NCBI GenBank assembly: GCA_002315015.1
Contig: DCEX01000017.1
Coordinates: 24,821-58,335, forward strand
Origin: Faecalibacterium sp. UBA1819
GTDB lineage: Bacteria > Bacillota > Clostridia > Oscillospirales > Ruminococcaceae
Direction of reading: 5' to 3'
DNA: 33,515 nt
Shown piece by piece: positions 1 through 9,002 of the stretch (position 1 is the stretch's first letter; each line of letters opens with the position of its first letter). The translations under genes and the position numbers were made by a program. The notes under the pieces were generated by a model that saw only the letters and a list, made by a program, of their open reading frames with translations, searched no databases and was not told the DNA's origin.

Positions 1-82
1 TGAATCCATTTTGCAGCGCGCGCTTTTTGGCCGCTTTTTTCATCGCCGCACAAATGAAACAATTTGTATTGTGCAGGCTAAA

Positions 83-1870
83 TTATACAGCTTGGCAAGC
101 TTTTTCCAACCATGCTTTTTCCTGCTCGTTCAAGTAGGGAGACAGCGTTTTCAGCACCATGGTATGGTAAGCATTCAGCCAATTTTTCTCATCCTGTGTC
201 AGCATTTCTGCCAGCACGGGTTTTGTATCAATGGGGCAATAAGTAATCGGCTCAAAGCAATAGAACTTTCCGTACTCGGTTTCCTTATATTCTTTGCAAA
301 GCAGCTCGTTTTCAATGCGAATGCCCAGTTTTCCCTCTTCATAAACACCCGGCTCGTCGGTAATGGTCATGCCCGGTACAAACGGTGTTGTGCCGCGTGC
401 AGAAAGGCTTTGAGGGCCTTCGTGAACACCGCCGACAAAGCCGACGCCATGTCCTGTGCCGCAGCGATAATCCAAGCCTTCGCGCCACATCGTTTCACGC
501 GCCAGAATATCCAGATGCATTCCGGCCATGCCGTCCTTAAACACCGCACGCGCAATATCAATATGGCTTTTCAGCACCAAGGTGTAATAGCGCTTTTCTT
601 CTTCCGTCAATTCGCCGGTAGAATAAGTGCGGGTAATGTCCGTGGTGCCGTCGCGGTACTGTGCGCCGGAATCCACCAGCAAGAAGCCGTGCTTTTCAAT
701 GACAGCACAAGTCTCGGGTTCCGGTGCATAGTGCATCATAGCCGCATTGCCGCCATAGGCTGCAATCGTGTTAAAGCTTTCGCCCAGATTGTCCGGCTGA
801 ACCGCACGGGCTGCACGAAGCCATGCATCGACATCGCACTCTGTCACGCGCTTATTTTCGGCCAGCTGTGTTTCCAACCAAATTGCAAAGCGCACCATCG
901 CCACACCGTCTTTGACATGGGCATTTTTGAGGTTTTTAATTTCCGTTTCGTTTTTAACACCCTTCAGCAGGGCAACCGGCTCCTCGCCATCTTGCAAGGT
1001 GATGGCAGAATTTTGCTTCATGGTGCAGTACAAATGGTAGGAAAGCCCTGTCTTTTCGTACACCATCGTAACCGATTCTGCAATCTGGCCAAGCACGGCG
1101 TCAATCTCGTGGTACTCACGCACTTCCACGCCTTGCTGAGCCAAATCGGCAATAATCTCTTGCGGCACACGGCTGGTGTCAATAAACAGCACCGCTTTCT
1201 GCGGCAGCACCAAGCAATAGGCCATTGCAAAGGGGTTGTAGGCAATATCGCTTGCGCGCAGGTTTAACAGCCACGCAACACTATCCAAGCGCGTTACCAA
1301 CGTTGCATTTGCCTTGTGCTTTTCCAAGGCAGCGCGTACATCGGCCAATTTATCCGCAGCGCTTTTTCCGGCAAACTCTACGCCCAGCGCCCAAACCGCG
1401 GTTGCGGGTAAAGCCGGTCTGTCCTGCGTCCAAATCTCCTTGACAAGGTCTGTGTCACAAATCGAAATCCTTTTCTCTGCAAACGCCTTCTCCATTTTTT
1501 CCACGGAATCCACGGCATTGACATTTCCATCCAGGCCCATCACACTCTCTGCCGGGAGCTGCTGAGCCAGCCACTCCTCTACCTTCGGTACGCCCGGCTC
1601 ATTCATCCGCATCAGCTCAATGCCGCTGCCGGCCAGCTCGCGCTCTGCCTGAATAAAGTAACGGCCATCCGTCCAAAGCGCTGCCTTTTCGGTGGTTACT
1701 GCCAGCGTACCGGCGGAACCGGTAAAGCCGGAAAACCATGCACGCGCACCGTAATGCAGCGGGAGATATTCACTCATGTGAGGATCGGCAGACGGAATTA
1801 AATATCCGGCAACTCCCTTGCTTGCCATCGCGCTGCGAAGTGCAGCAATCTTTTCACTTGCGTTCATCAT
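83..1870 (-). CDS. pepP: Aminopeptidase P family metallopeptidase (M24, long form)
   Basis: Probably a cytoplasmic Xaa-Pro aminopeptidase that removes N-terminal residues preceding proline. Two creatinase-N-type regions are followed by a pita-bread M24 catalytic domain and a short C-terminal M24_C-like tail. All five expected metal ligands are visible: the two Asp of DSGAQYRDGTTD (about residue 398), His in GHGVGFVGGVHEGP (about 475-485), Glu in DEPGVYEEG (about 504) and Glu in RIENE (about 517). I chose the ATG at 1870, with GGAGAGGGG at 1876-1884 just upstream; the ATG at 1867 is equally possible. This gives about 595 aa, normal for the long form of the family. A longer reading to 1990 would begin with TTG and has no ribosome binding site. 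It is monocistronic, read from a promoter at 2032-2059 with a leader of roughly 155 nt. I see no clear terminator after the stop. Confidence 0.93.
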   Translation of the reverse strand: MMNASEKIAALRSAMASKGVAGYLIPSADPHMSEYLPLHYGARAWFSGFTGSAGTLAVTTEKAALWTDGRYFIQAERELAGSGIELMRMNEPGVPKVEEWLAQQLPAESVMGLDGNVNAVDSVEKMEKAFAEKRISICDTDLVKEIWTQDRPALPATAVWALGVEFAGKSAADKLADVRAALEKHKANATLVTRLDSVAWLLNLRASDIAYNPFAMAYCLVLPQKAVLFIDTSRVPQEIIADLAQQGVEVREYHEIDAVLGQIAESVTMVYEKTGLSYHLYCTMKQNSAITLQDGEEPVALLKGVKNETEIKNLKNAHVKDGVAMVRFAIWLETQLAENKRVTECDVDAWLRAARAVQPDNLGESFNTIAAYGGNAAMMHYAPEPETCAVIEKHGFLLVDSGAQYRDGTTDITRTYSTGELTEEEKRYYTLVLKSHIDIARAVFKDGMAGMHLDILARETMWREGLDYRCGTGHGVGFVGGVHEGPQSLSARGTTPFVPGMTITDEPGVYEEGKLGIRIENELLCKEYKETEYGKFYCFEPITYCPIDTKPVLAEMLTQDEKNWLNAYHTMVLKTLSPYLNEQEKAWLEKACQAV

Positions 1871-2031
1871 AAAGTCCCCTCTCCAGCACACACCCTTTTC
1901 GGGATGCGGCATTAACGAAATTGTTTCTCCGTTTTTATTTACCAAAAACGGAATAACAGCCTTTTTGTTTCCCCAGTTAAAGGTATCCAAAAAGGCTTTT
2001 AGAATAGGTTTTATAGAACCCTTTCGGGGCT

Positions 2032-2059
2032 ATTATACCACAACCAGCTCAAATGCAAA
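2032..2059 (-). promoter_or_regulatory. Sigma-A-type promoter for the M24 peptidase gene
   Basis: Read on the minus strand there is a perfect TATAAT (2032-2037) with an upstream TGn extension. A TTTGCA -35-like box lies at 2054-2059 with a 16-bp spacer. The distance to the chosen start codon leaves a leader of about 155 nt that contains a perfect 8-bp hairpin at 1929-1951. Confidence 0.7.
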
Positions 2060-2112
2060 ACCTTTTTCTTTCCGGCTTTTCAAGTCTTTCATGAGTTTTT
2101 CGACTTTTTAAC

Positions 2113-2150
2113 ACAAAGCCGGCGACAGAACACACTGTCACCGGCTTTGT
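2113..2150 (-). terminator. Terminator hairpin after the first MCP gene
   Basis: A 16-bp stem (2113-2128 with 2135-2150) has a 6-nt loop. Its single irregular pair is a G-U wobble when read on the minus strand, which supports use in that direction. It lies 16 bases past the MCP stop codon. The trailing T run is short and interrupted. Confidence 0.65.
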
Positions 2151-2165
2151 ACTTACGGTTTATCC

Positions 2166-3932
2166 TCAATATTTCCCCTGCTCGTCAAAAGAAGCGGCCG
2201 GAGTATGAACCATCGGCTGACTGCTCTCCGCCATCGGATGGAAAGCAGCTTCCTCATCGTCTTTCAGCGAGAAACCATCCACCAAACGTTTCAAGGTAAC
2301 GGCCTGTCCAGACAACTGCTGGCTGGCCGCCGCGCTTTGTTCTGCCGTTGCACTGCTTGTTTGTACCACAGAAGAAATTTGCTCAATTCCTTGTGTAATT
2401 TGAGTAATAGCAATCGCCTGATCATTGGAAGCGGAAGAAATTTTTGCAATGGATTGTGCCACTTGATCGGCGCTTTCCACGGTTTGCGACAAAGCCTGTG
2501 CCGTGTCGTCCGCAATCATCATACCGTTTTGCACTGCTTGCAGCGAGCGCTCAATCAGCTCTGCGGTGCTCTTGGAGGCTTCGCTGCTCTTAGAAGCCAA
2601 ATTTCGCACCTCATCCGCTACCACGGCAAAGCCTTTTCCGGCAGCTCCGGCACGAGCTGCTTCCACCGCAGCATTCAAGGCCAAGATATTGGTTTGGAAC
2701 GCGATATCTTCAATCGTTTTAATAATTTTTCCAATCTCATTGGAGCTGTTTGTAATTTCCTGCATCGCCTGAATCATGTCCTGCATTTTCTGGTTGCTGT
2801 TGGTCATTTCTTCGCTGACCTCCTGCACCTGAACATGCGCATGATTGGCGCTTTCGGCGTTTTCCTTCACCTGAGAAGAAATTTCATTGATCGTTGCTGC
2901 CAGCTCCTGTACGGAAGAAGCCTGCTGCGTTGCGCCCTGAGAAGACGCATTTGCACCGGCGGCCACTTGGTCGGCGCCCGATGCCACCTGCTCGGAAGCA
3001 TCCCGAATTTGTGCCATCGTTCTGCTGACGGCAGTCGCCGCTTTGTCAATACTTTCTCCAATACCCACAAAATCGCCTTTATAAATGACGCTGTCTTTTG
3101 TGTTTAAATTGCCCTTGGCAAAATCGTACATACGATTATCAATCGACTCGATATAAGCTTGCAGCGTGCGTGACATCTCACGCATCGAGTGAGCCAAATG
3201 GCCGCATTCATTGTCGGATTTGTAAGCAAGCTGAATGTCTAGCTTTCCTTCCGCCATTTGAGCAGCAACACGCTCCATTTCCTCTAAGGGAGGAACAATG
3301 GCCTTCGTGGTTCTTGTTGCCAGCACAAAAGCCACCAAAAGCATCAGCCCACCCACCGTAGGCAAAGCTACGTGCGTAATATTGATGACGGTTGTCATCT
3401 CATTCAAAGTGGATGTTCCATAATTGCTGGTCAGCGTCATCATCGCTTCAATTTGGGCGTCCATTTCATCCAGCACAGCGGTAAATTCCTTCTCCACTGT
3501 TTTCCAAAGCTGCTGCTGGTTTACGCTGCTATCGCCCATCGCCGTCATAATATCTAAAAAATACACGTCTGCACGGCTGATAATTTCTTCCAGGGTGCTG
3601 ACATCCTTCTCATTGCCCAAATAGACCGTTTTTAATTCCTGCAAAGCATCGCGCACTTCTTGCGCCGCCTCCTGAGCAGACTGGGTTGCATCCGCAATCG
3701 TCGATGCACTTTCCGATCCGAGTCCTCGGAACATCTCTTTTTGTGCACATTCAAAATTTGTGCGAATTTCGCTCATCAAACTTACGGAGCCCTGTACTTT
3801 ATTTGAGTACAAATCCATGGTATGTCCCAGCACCGCCAGTGTAATGCTTCCAATGGTAGATAAAATCATCATCGCAATACTCACAAGAGTGAAGCTGATG
3901 ATTAACCGGTGTTTGATTTTCATATCCTTCAT
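2166..3932 (-). CDS. Methyl-accepting chemotaxis protein, four-helix-bundle type sensor
   Basis: A transmembrane chemoreceptor of 588 aa that should signal through CheW and CheA to the flagellar motor. TM1 spans about residues 8-36, a helical extracytoplasmic region about 37-185 resembles 4HB_MCP sensors, TM2 spans about 186-206 and a HAMP domain about 207-262. The long coiled-coil signalling domain carries the near-invariant hairpin tip ([20 protein letters not shown], then [15 protein letters not shown]). No CheR-tethering pentapeptide is visible at the C terminus, which ends in GKY. The ATG at 3932 has a GGAAGGAAG ribosome binding site at 3942-3950. A terminator separates it from cheW upstream, so it probably has its own promoter, which I could not identify. 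The ligand cannot be deduced. Confidence 0.95.
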   Translation of the reverse strand: MKDMKIKHRLIISFTLVSIAMMILSTIGSITLAVLGHTMDLYSNKVQGSVSLMSEIRTNFECAQKEMFRGLGSESASTIADATQSAQEAAQEVRDALQELKTVYLGNEKDVSTLEEIISRADVYFLDIMTAMGDSSVNQQQLWKTVEKEFTAVLDEMDAQIEAMMTLTSNYGTSTLNEMTTVINITHVALPTVGGLMLLVAFVLATRTTKAIVPPLEEMERVAAQMAEGKLDIQLAYKSDNECGHLAHSMREMSRTLQAYIESIDNRMYDFAKGNLNTKDSVIYKGDFVGIGESIDKAATAVSRTMAQIRDASEQVASGADQVAAGANASSQGATQQASSVQELAATINEISSQVKENAESANHAHVQVQEVSEEMTNSNQKMQDMIQAMQEITNSSNEIGKIIKTIEDIAFQTNILALNAAVEAARAGAAGKGFAVVADEVRNLASKSSEASKSTAELIERSLQAVQNGMMIADDTAQALSQTVESADQVAQSIAKISSASNDQAIAITQITQGIEQISSVVQTSSATAEQSAAASQQLSGQAVTLKRLVDGFSLKDDEEAAFHPMAESSQPMVHTPAASFDEQGKY

Positions 3933-4037
3933 ATCACAAAACTTCCTTCCCTATCTGACATATGCATCTCCTGCTGCCTGAAAAGGCGGCGTTGTTTGCG
4001 GGCAGGACGAATCTCAACAGGGCACACATGCCAAAGT

Positions 4038-4073
4038 AAAAACCGACGAATACCGCTCTACTCGCCGGTTTTT
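4038..4073 (-). terminator. Terminator after cheW
   Basis: A 12-bp stem (4038-4049 with 4062-4073) has a 12-nt loop and ends in a T5 run on the minus strand. The one imperfect pair is a G-U wobble on the minus strand. It lies about 20 bases past the cheW stop and marks the end of the fliD-fliS-flgB-flgC-cheW unit. Confidence 0.75.
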
Positions 4074-4092
4074 ATTTGTTCAATTTTTACTT

Positions 4093-4584
4093 TTACGCAA
4101 ACGCGCTGTAAAAATTGTCACCCAATACTTGATCCAGCGAAAGCAGAAGAATCACGCCTCTGCTGTTTTTTGCGAGGCCTTTCAAAAACTGGCTTGCTAC
4201 ACCGGAACCGATGCTGGGGGACGGAGAAACGCTCTCCTCGTCAATGGGCGCAACCTCGTCCACGCTATCGACAATCAAGCCCACATTCGCATCGTTAAAA
4301 TTCATCACGATGATGCAGGTATGTGCGTCATAGGTAGCCTCCATTTTGCCCAAACGCAAGCGCAGATCCATCACGGGAATCATCTTTCCGCGCAAATCAA
4401 TTACGCCCTTCGCATACATGGGAAACTCTGGAATTTCGGTAATTTCCTGCATTTGGACAATTTGCATGACATTCGCAATGGGAATAGCAAACAGCTGGCC
4501 GTCCGTCCAAAACGTGAGGTATTTTCCCTCCAGCTCACTTCCCTCTTTTTCTGTCAGCTCCGCAAAGTTCTGATTGGTATCCAT
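4093..4584 (-). CDS. cheW: Chemotaxis coupling protein CheW
   Basis: A cytoplasmic scaffold that links MCP receptors to the CheA kinase. The 163-aa protein is a single CheW domain, with the typical core visible: EGKYLTFWTDGQLFAIPI near the N terminus, KGVIDLRGKMIPVMDLR in the middle and GLIVDSVDEV towards the end. The length is normal for the family. The ATG at 4584 follows GGAGAGGG with a 9-nt spacer. It is the last gene of a tight minus-strand run, 35 bp after flgC, and is followed by a terminator. No cheA, cheY or cheB lies in the window, so the remaining chemotaxis genes must be elsewhere. Confidence 0.95.
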   Translation of the reverse strand: MDTNQNFAELTEKEGSELEGKYLTFWTDGQLFAIPIANVMQIVQMQEITEIPEFPMYAKGVIDLRGKMIPVMDLRLRLGKMEATYDAHTCIIVMNFNDANVGLIVDSVDEVAPIDEESVSPSPSIGSGVASQFLKGLAKNSRGVILLLSLDQVLGDNFYSAFA

Positions 4585-4619
4585 CGTGGCGATCCCTCTC
4601 CTTTTTTATACCGGAACGC

Positions 4620-5084
4620 TTATTTACCCGCTTCCAGCGTTTTGTTGATCATTGCTTTCATCACGGAAAGCACTGTTAAGTTGGCGTTATATGCATTTGT
4701 AGAGGTCATCATGTCCAGCATTTCCTCTGTGGTATCCACATTGGGGTACAGCACATAGCCGTTTTCATCCGCGTCCGGATGGGTGGGGTCATAAACCGAA
4801 AGAAAATCTCGGTCACTTTCCACCACATCAGCCACACGCACACCGCCTTTCGTCTGTGTGCGCGAAGCCCCCGAAGCGCCGGTTGCATTTGCTTCTGCCT
4901 GCGTCAACGCTGTCTCAAAGTCCAGCTCGCGCTCTTCAAATACCACCTGCTGGCGGCGATAGGGCGTACCGTCCTCTGTGCGTGTCGTGTTTGCATTTGC
5001 AATATTTTGAAGGGTGACATCCATGCGTGTGCGCTCTGCCGACAAGGCCGAACCCACGATGTCAAGTGAACCTAAAAAAGCCAT
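4620..5084 (-). CDS. flgC: Flagellar basal-body rod protein FlgC
   Basis: A proximal rod component of the flagellar basal body, exported by the flagellar type III apparatus. The 154-aa protein has the conserved rod-protein N terminus with LDIVGSALSAERTRMDV followed by LQNIANANTTRT. The C-terminal flg_bbr motif is also present (DMMTSTNAYNANLTVLSVMK). The ATG at 5084 has a GGGAGGG ribosome binding site with a 7-nt spacer. Only 17 bp separate it from flgB upstream. In many Clostridia flgB-flgC lead the fliE-fliF-fliG operon; here they sit behind fliD-fliS instead. Confidence 0.96.
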   Translation of the reverse strand: MAFLGSLDIVGSALSAERTRMDVTLQNIANANTTRTEDGTPYRRQQVVFEERELDFETALTQAEANATGASGASRTQTKGGVRVADVVESDRDFLSVYDPTHPDADENGYVLYPNVDTTEEMLDMMTSTNAYNANLTVLSVMKAMINKTLEAGK

Positions 5085-5101
5085 ACCGCTGCCCTCCCGG
5101 T

Positions 5102-5449
5102 TTATTTAATCGAGGAATTGAGAACGGTTTGATAATTTTTAAATTCGCCGCTCACCTTATCCATCAGCATGCTGTACTGCACATAAGCCTTATAGAGCTC
5201 CATGCTTTCCACATCGCTGTCCACATTGTTTCCGTCTGCACGCACCTGCGTATCGGTGCGCTCAATCACTTTTGCGCTGTACGTTCCGGTAGGTTTTGTG
5301 CCAGCCAAAACCTCTTCAAACACCATGCTTTTGGCTTTGTAGCCGGGCGTAGAAACATTGGCCATATTCTGCAAATGAAGCTGTTGCTGCTGCCATGTTG
5401 CAGAAATGCCAGATTCCAACGCATTCAGCTTTTTAGAATCAAAAAACAT
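5102..5449 (-). CDS. flgB: Flagellar basal-body rod protein FlgB
   Basis: A proximal rod protein that acts with FlgC at the base of the flagellum. The 115-aa protein has the FlgB signature LHLQNMANVSTPGYKAK near residues 24-41 and the C-terminal helix ELYKAYVQYSMLMDKVSGEFKN. The length is slightly short but within the family range. The ATG at 5449 follows AAGGAGAG with good spacing. It lies 28 bp after fliS and 17 bp before flgC, so the four genes are probably co-transcribed. Confidence 0.95.
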   Translation of the reverse strand: MFFDSKKLNALESGISATWQQQQLHLQNMANVSTPGYKAKSMVFEEVLAGTKPTGTYSAKVIERTDTQVRADGNNVDSDVESMELYKAYVQYSMLMDKVSGEFKNYQTVLNSSIK

Positions 5450-5477
5450 TTGCGTCTCTCCTTTTCAGTTTATACCA

Positions 5478-5855
5478 TTACCCCTGCTTGCGGGCGTTTT
5501 TGTCCGCTTGAACGAAAGCATCCCGAAGCTGTGTGATCATTTCGATGACGACGGACAAATTTTGCTCCGATTTTTTCACGTTCACCTTAATGATCTCCTG
5601 CAAGAAGAAATTATACAACATTTCCAAATTGTTCGCAATGTCATATTTGTGATTCAACGTGGCCTTTAAGTAGTTTAAAATCTTCTGCGCGCGAACGAAC
5701 TCCTGGTTAGCAAGGGCATAGTCACGGCTTCCCAAAGCTTTTTGGCCTGTATATAGAGCCTTGAGCAGTCCGTCATACAACGTGTTGAGCATTTCGCCCT
5801 GCGTCATCGTCATAACCGACTGCTGCTTATACGCTTGGTATCTGTTTTGAAGCAT
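5478..5855 (-). CDS. fliS: Flagellin chaperone FliS
   Basis: A cytoplasmic export chaperone that binds the C terminus of flagellin and keeps it unpolymerised before secretion. The 125-aa helical protein begins NRYQAYKQQSVMTMTQGEML, the expected FliS start, and continues LYDGLLKAL. The length is normal. The ATG at 5855 is preceded by GAGGAGA with a spacer of about 11 nt. It lies 23 bp behind fliD, the usual fliD-fliS order. No flagellin gene lies in the window, so its main client is encoded elsewhere. Confidence 0.95.
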   Translation of the reverse strand: MLQNRYQAYKQQSVMTMTQGEMLNTLYDGLLKALYTGQKALGSRDYALANQEFVRAQKILNYLKATLNHKYDIANNLEMLYNFFLQEIIKVNVKKSEQNLSVVIEMITQLRDAFVQADKNARKQG

Positions 5856-5878
5856 CCGTGTTCACTTCTCCTCATTTT

Positions 5879-8116
5879 TTAATAGCTGAAAAATTGGGAC
5901 GAAAGGTAATTGCTCTGTGAACTCATATTGGCCAGTACCCGCTCCATCGTGTTAAACTGCTTCCAGTAGCGCTCTTTTTGCTTTTCATAAATCGACTTGA
6001 GCTGCTCAATGCGATCTTCAATGCTGGTAATTTGCTGAGAAAGCGTATTATTTTTTTCCGAGCTATAGCCCTTCAAACCAGCCATCTGCACCAGCATACC
6101 CGGGCTGCCGCTGCTGGTGTTGGCAACGTTTTTCAAGGAATTATCCAGCAGCTTTGCCAAGCCGTCCTGTGCCTGTGTAAACAGCTGCTCTACACCGCCG
6201 GGGTTGCTGGCCAAAGCGTTGCGCAGTGCGGTTTCATCAAGAACCAACTTGCCTTGATCTTTATAGTTGCCTGTCTCAATACCGATGTTATAAAGCGCAA
6301 TATTGGAACCGTCCGGTGTGGTATACATAATGGTGCGCATCTCACTCAAGAACGCTTCCACCGTAGAGTCGCGGCGAACTAAACCTTTTTTTGCCTTTTC
6401 TTCCCAAAGCTTGATTTGGTTCTCCGTCATTTCTTTTTTCTGCGCATCGGTCAGCGGTGCATAATCCTTATAATCGGGGTCTTCATCCATGTAGCCGTTG
6501 AGCTTCTCCAGCATCGCGTTATAATCTTCGACAAAGGATTTAAAGCCCTCAACAATCGTATCAATGTCTCGTTCTGTACCAATGACGATTTCTTCAGCGG
6601 GGTTCGCCTTGGTGAGCTCCATTGTAATGCCGTTGATGGTAAAGGTATTGCTGCTTCGGGTGGTTTCCACGCCATTCACTTCCACAATGGCGTCTTTACC
6701 CTTGATAGAAACTTTTCCGGTGTCCAAGCCCCCCGCGCTGCCGAAAATACCTTTCAGCAGTCCGCTTGCTGTATCATCAATTTCAATACCGAAACCTGCG
6801 CCGCTGGAAGTCGTTTCCATAACGAACGTATCAGAAAGCGAAGAATAAGAAATCTTCACGCCGGCATCGCTGTCGTTCACCGTGTTGATTAAGTCACCCA
6901 AAGTCGCATCCGCTTCAAACTCAAAGGTCTCTCCGTTCAAGTTGAAGCTATATTTTCCATTAGAGCCAGTCTGTACGCCTGTCAAGCTGCTCAGCTTTGT
7001 GGAGTAGCTTACTACGCTGGAAGAACCCGGCGTAATGCCCAGGGTGGTCAAGTCGGCACCGGTCAACGTAAAGGAATGACCTTTTTCGGTGGTCAGCTTC
7101 CCCGACATGGTGAACTTAAGGCTATAGCCACTGATGTCATCCCCCACTCTTTCGACCTTGATGTTTTGCTCGCCGCCTGTAACACCAAAAGCTTTTTTCA
7201 ACTGGTCATTGATGGAATCAATCACATCAGCGCCTTGTAGTTGTGCAGCGGTAACGTCTTTGAGTGTAATGGTTTTAGTAATGCCGTCCAAGTTAACGTC
7301 AAAGGTCATGTCAACCTTGGGGTCCTGCTCAAATTCGCCTTTTACTTTAATGACGCTTTGGCCGGTTGAGTTTGTTTCAATGGTGGAGCCTCCGTTAAAG
7401 CCGGCCATTGCCATTGCGAACTGAGAGCCGCCTGCCGATTGATAAGTAAATTTGTTGTCTTTATTCACGGTAAATTGCAGCTTACCGTCAATGTTTTCCA
7501 CCAATACACCGTCAACTTTTTGGGCAGACAGGGCACCAGTAATTTTTTGAACCACCTGATCCATATCGGTTGCGCCGGTCAAGTCCACATCAACTGCGAC
7601 ATCCTGCGTAGTACCGTCGGCCATTTTCTGCTTGAAGTTCAATGTTAAGGTATTCAGCCCCTTGGTAAACACATCGCCTTTTACCTCATCAGGGCTCAAG
7701 CTAACCGTAGACTCGATACTTGCCGTTTCAGCGAGCTGCTTAATCTTCACGCGCATATCGCCCGTCAGCGCCGATGAGTCTGCACCGACGACATTCAATC
7801 CCGAACCGCTCTTAACAGCCGCCTGCATCGTGTTGAAAAAGGCGCTGCTGGCAAAGTTCTTGCTGCTGCTGGCATCCACGGAAAAGTTGAAGTATTTATT
7901 GCGGAAATCGTTGATGGTGGTAATCATATCGCGGTAGATTTCCTGTTTCCACAGCGTCTGCTGTTTTAAAGCTTGCTGCGCATCAATTTTGCTCTGCGTA
8001 CCCGAAAGCATTTGCTCGACCATGCTCTCCGTATCCATGCCGGAAACAAGGCCCGACATGCCTTTATTGGTAGAAGCAGAGGAGCTCCAATAGTTTGATG
8101 TATTGATACTGCTCAT
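5879..8116 (-). CDS. fliD: Flagellar filament capping protein FliD (long variant)
   Basis: The distal cap (HAP2) that folds flagellin onto the growing filament tip. The N-terminal FliD_N domain is recognised by GLVSGMDTESMVEQML at about residues 22-37. The C-terminal FliD_C coiled coil ends IEQLKSIYEKQKERYWKQF then NTMERVLANMSSQSNYL. At 745 aa it is well above the roughly 500 aa of the Bacillus protein. The extra length lies in a beta-rich central region with repeated Ig-like stretches, the part that is surface exposed and variable in this family. The ATG at 8116 follows AGGAGGG with a 9-nt spacer. It heads the fliD-fliS-flgB-flgC-cheW run. Confidence 0.96.
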   Translation of the reverse strand: MSSINTSNYWSSSASTNKGMSGLVSGMDTESMVEQMLSGTQSKIDAQQALKQQTLWKQEIYRDMITTINDFRNKYFNFSVDASSSKNFASSAFFNTMQAAVKSGSGLNVVGADSSALTGDMRVKIKQLAETASIESTVSLSPDEVKGDVFTKGLNTLTLNFKQKMADGTTQDVAVDVDLTGATDMDQVVQKITGALSAQKVDGVLVENIDGKLQFTVNKDNKFTYQSAGGSQFAMAMAGFNGGSTIETNSTGQSVIKVKGEFEQDPKVDMTFDVNLDGITKTITLKDVTAAQLQGADVIDSINDQLKKAFGVTGGEQNIKVERVGDDISGYSLKFTMSGKLTTEKGHSFTLTGADLTTLGITPGSSSVVSYSTKLSSLTGVQTGSNGKYSFNLNGETFEFEADATLGDLINTVNDSDAGVKISYSSLSDTFVMETTSSGAGFGIEIDDTASGLLKGIFGSAGGLDTGKVSIKGKDAIVEVNGVETTRSSNTFTINGITMELTKANPAEEIVIGTERDIDTIVEGFKSFVEDYNAMLEKLNGYMDEDPDYKDYAPLTDAQKKEMTENQIKLWEEKAKKGLVRRDSTVEAFLSEMRTIMYTTPDGSNIALYNIGIETGNYKDQGKLVLDETALRNALASNPGGVEQLFTQAQDGLAKLLDNSLKNVANTSSGSPGMLVQMAGLKGYSSEKNNTLSQQITSIEDRIEQLKSIYEKQKERYWKQFNTMERVLANMSSQSNYLSSQFFSY

Positions 8117-8333
8117 AACAATATGCCCTCCTTTTGGCTGAAATAATTCCTTTGTTTATACCGGAGTATATCATTTTTCACTAGAACTGATCCAATTATC
8201 ATTTGCAGCTTACAACCGCCATGCAAAAACACAGCCAAGCTGATTCACTGATGTGAACCGGAAAAGTTCTTCTTATAAAAAATAGCTTCTCACTTTCATT
8301 TATCAAACAGTTCCGGCCGTTTGAAAGGTTTTT

Positions 8334-8801
8334 TCAAAAATTCCTTATTCTTCTTTTTGGAAAAACCTCGGCGGCTTTCTGCATCGAGTCCAGATAGTGC
8401 ATCGCCACAGAAGAACCGCTTTTGTTCAGCTCCTCAATTTTCTTCTTGGCTTTGTCTCGTTCTACCTCCACATGTTTTCGGCGGTACTCCTCGCCTTCCA
8501 AAATGCGGCTTGCCGCTGCCTTAATCGCACGCGACACGTCGTACAGTTCGCGCAGCTGTGCATCTTCCGGCTGACTTACATGGTTTACCGCATCGCGCGC
8601 CTGCGGGTCTTCTTCGCACATGGCGCGAATCGCCTTATCCAGCTCTGCCGCCTGATCCATCAGTTTTTGGCGCTGCTCATAGGCCTGCCCCAGCTCGTCC
8701 GCATCCATCGCCAACATTTGATCCGACAGCTGTTCCATCTCGGCAAATAAGTCTTTCTTTTCTTCCAATGTTTGCAGCATTTTCATGCGCTCATTTGTCA
8801 T
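8334..8801 (-). CDS. Coiled-coil protein, possible FliT/FlgN-like flagellar chaperone
   Basis: A 155-aa, strongly helical, charged protein with no membrane segment. It begins MTNERMKML and has long heptad-like stretches such as EEKKDLFAEMEQLSDQML and VEVERDKAKKKIEELNKSG. Size, helicity and the position immediately upstream of fliD fit a FliT- or FlgN-type export chaperone, but I see no diagnostic motif, so the function is inferred from context. I chose the ATG at 8801 because AAGGGGG lies 8 nt upstream; a longer reading to 8882 lacks a ribosome binding site. The end matches other chaperones only in being short and basic (FPKRRIRNF). A 217-bp gap separates it from fliD. Confidence 0.7.
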   Translation of the reverse strand: MTNERMKMLQTLEEKKDLFAEMEQLSDQMLAMDADELGQAYEQRQKLMDQAAELDKAIRAMCEEDPQARDAVNHVSQPEDAQLRELYDVSRAIKAAASRILEGEEYRRKHVEVERDKAKKKIEELNKSGSSVAMHYLDSMQKAAEVFPKRRIRNF

Positions 8802-8886
8802 GGACAATTCCCCCTTTGAACACCGCCAACCAAAGTCACACAGTGTTTTATTTTTATCTAATTGTCTTAATAGCAAAGGCAACCTC

Positions 8887-8915
8887 TTTACTTCCAGGCC
8901 ATTTTTTGTTATAAT
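8887..8915 (+). promoter_or_regulatory. Promoter for the unrecognised plus-strand gene at 9003
   Basis: A perfect TATAAT at 8910-8915 has TTTACT 17 bp upstream at 8887-8892. It lies about 90 bases before the start codon in the divergent gap between the two motility units. Confidence 0.55.
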
Positions 8916-9002
8916 CCAATAGGTTTATATTCGTTTCGTCCTTTTGGAAACAAGCGCACACGAGAGCATTTTTCAAAAGGATTCGCTTTTGGAGGCCTTT
9001 AC

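Noticed and set aside
1..43. Minus-strand frame starting with ATG at 43 (MKKAAKKRAL...) running off the left edge
   Set aside because: Only 14 codons are visible and there is no ribosome binding site; it cannot be supported as a gene.
11..1267. Long plus-strand frame opposite the M24 peptidase
   Set aside because: Antisense shadow of a gene with all catalytic motifs; no ribosome binding site or family resemblance.
8117..8333. SigD-type promoter upstream of fliD
   Set aside because: No TAAA-N15-GCCGATAT match; only a TATACT with a poor -35 at 19 bp spacing.
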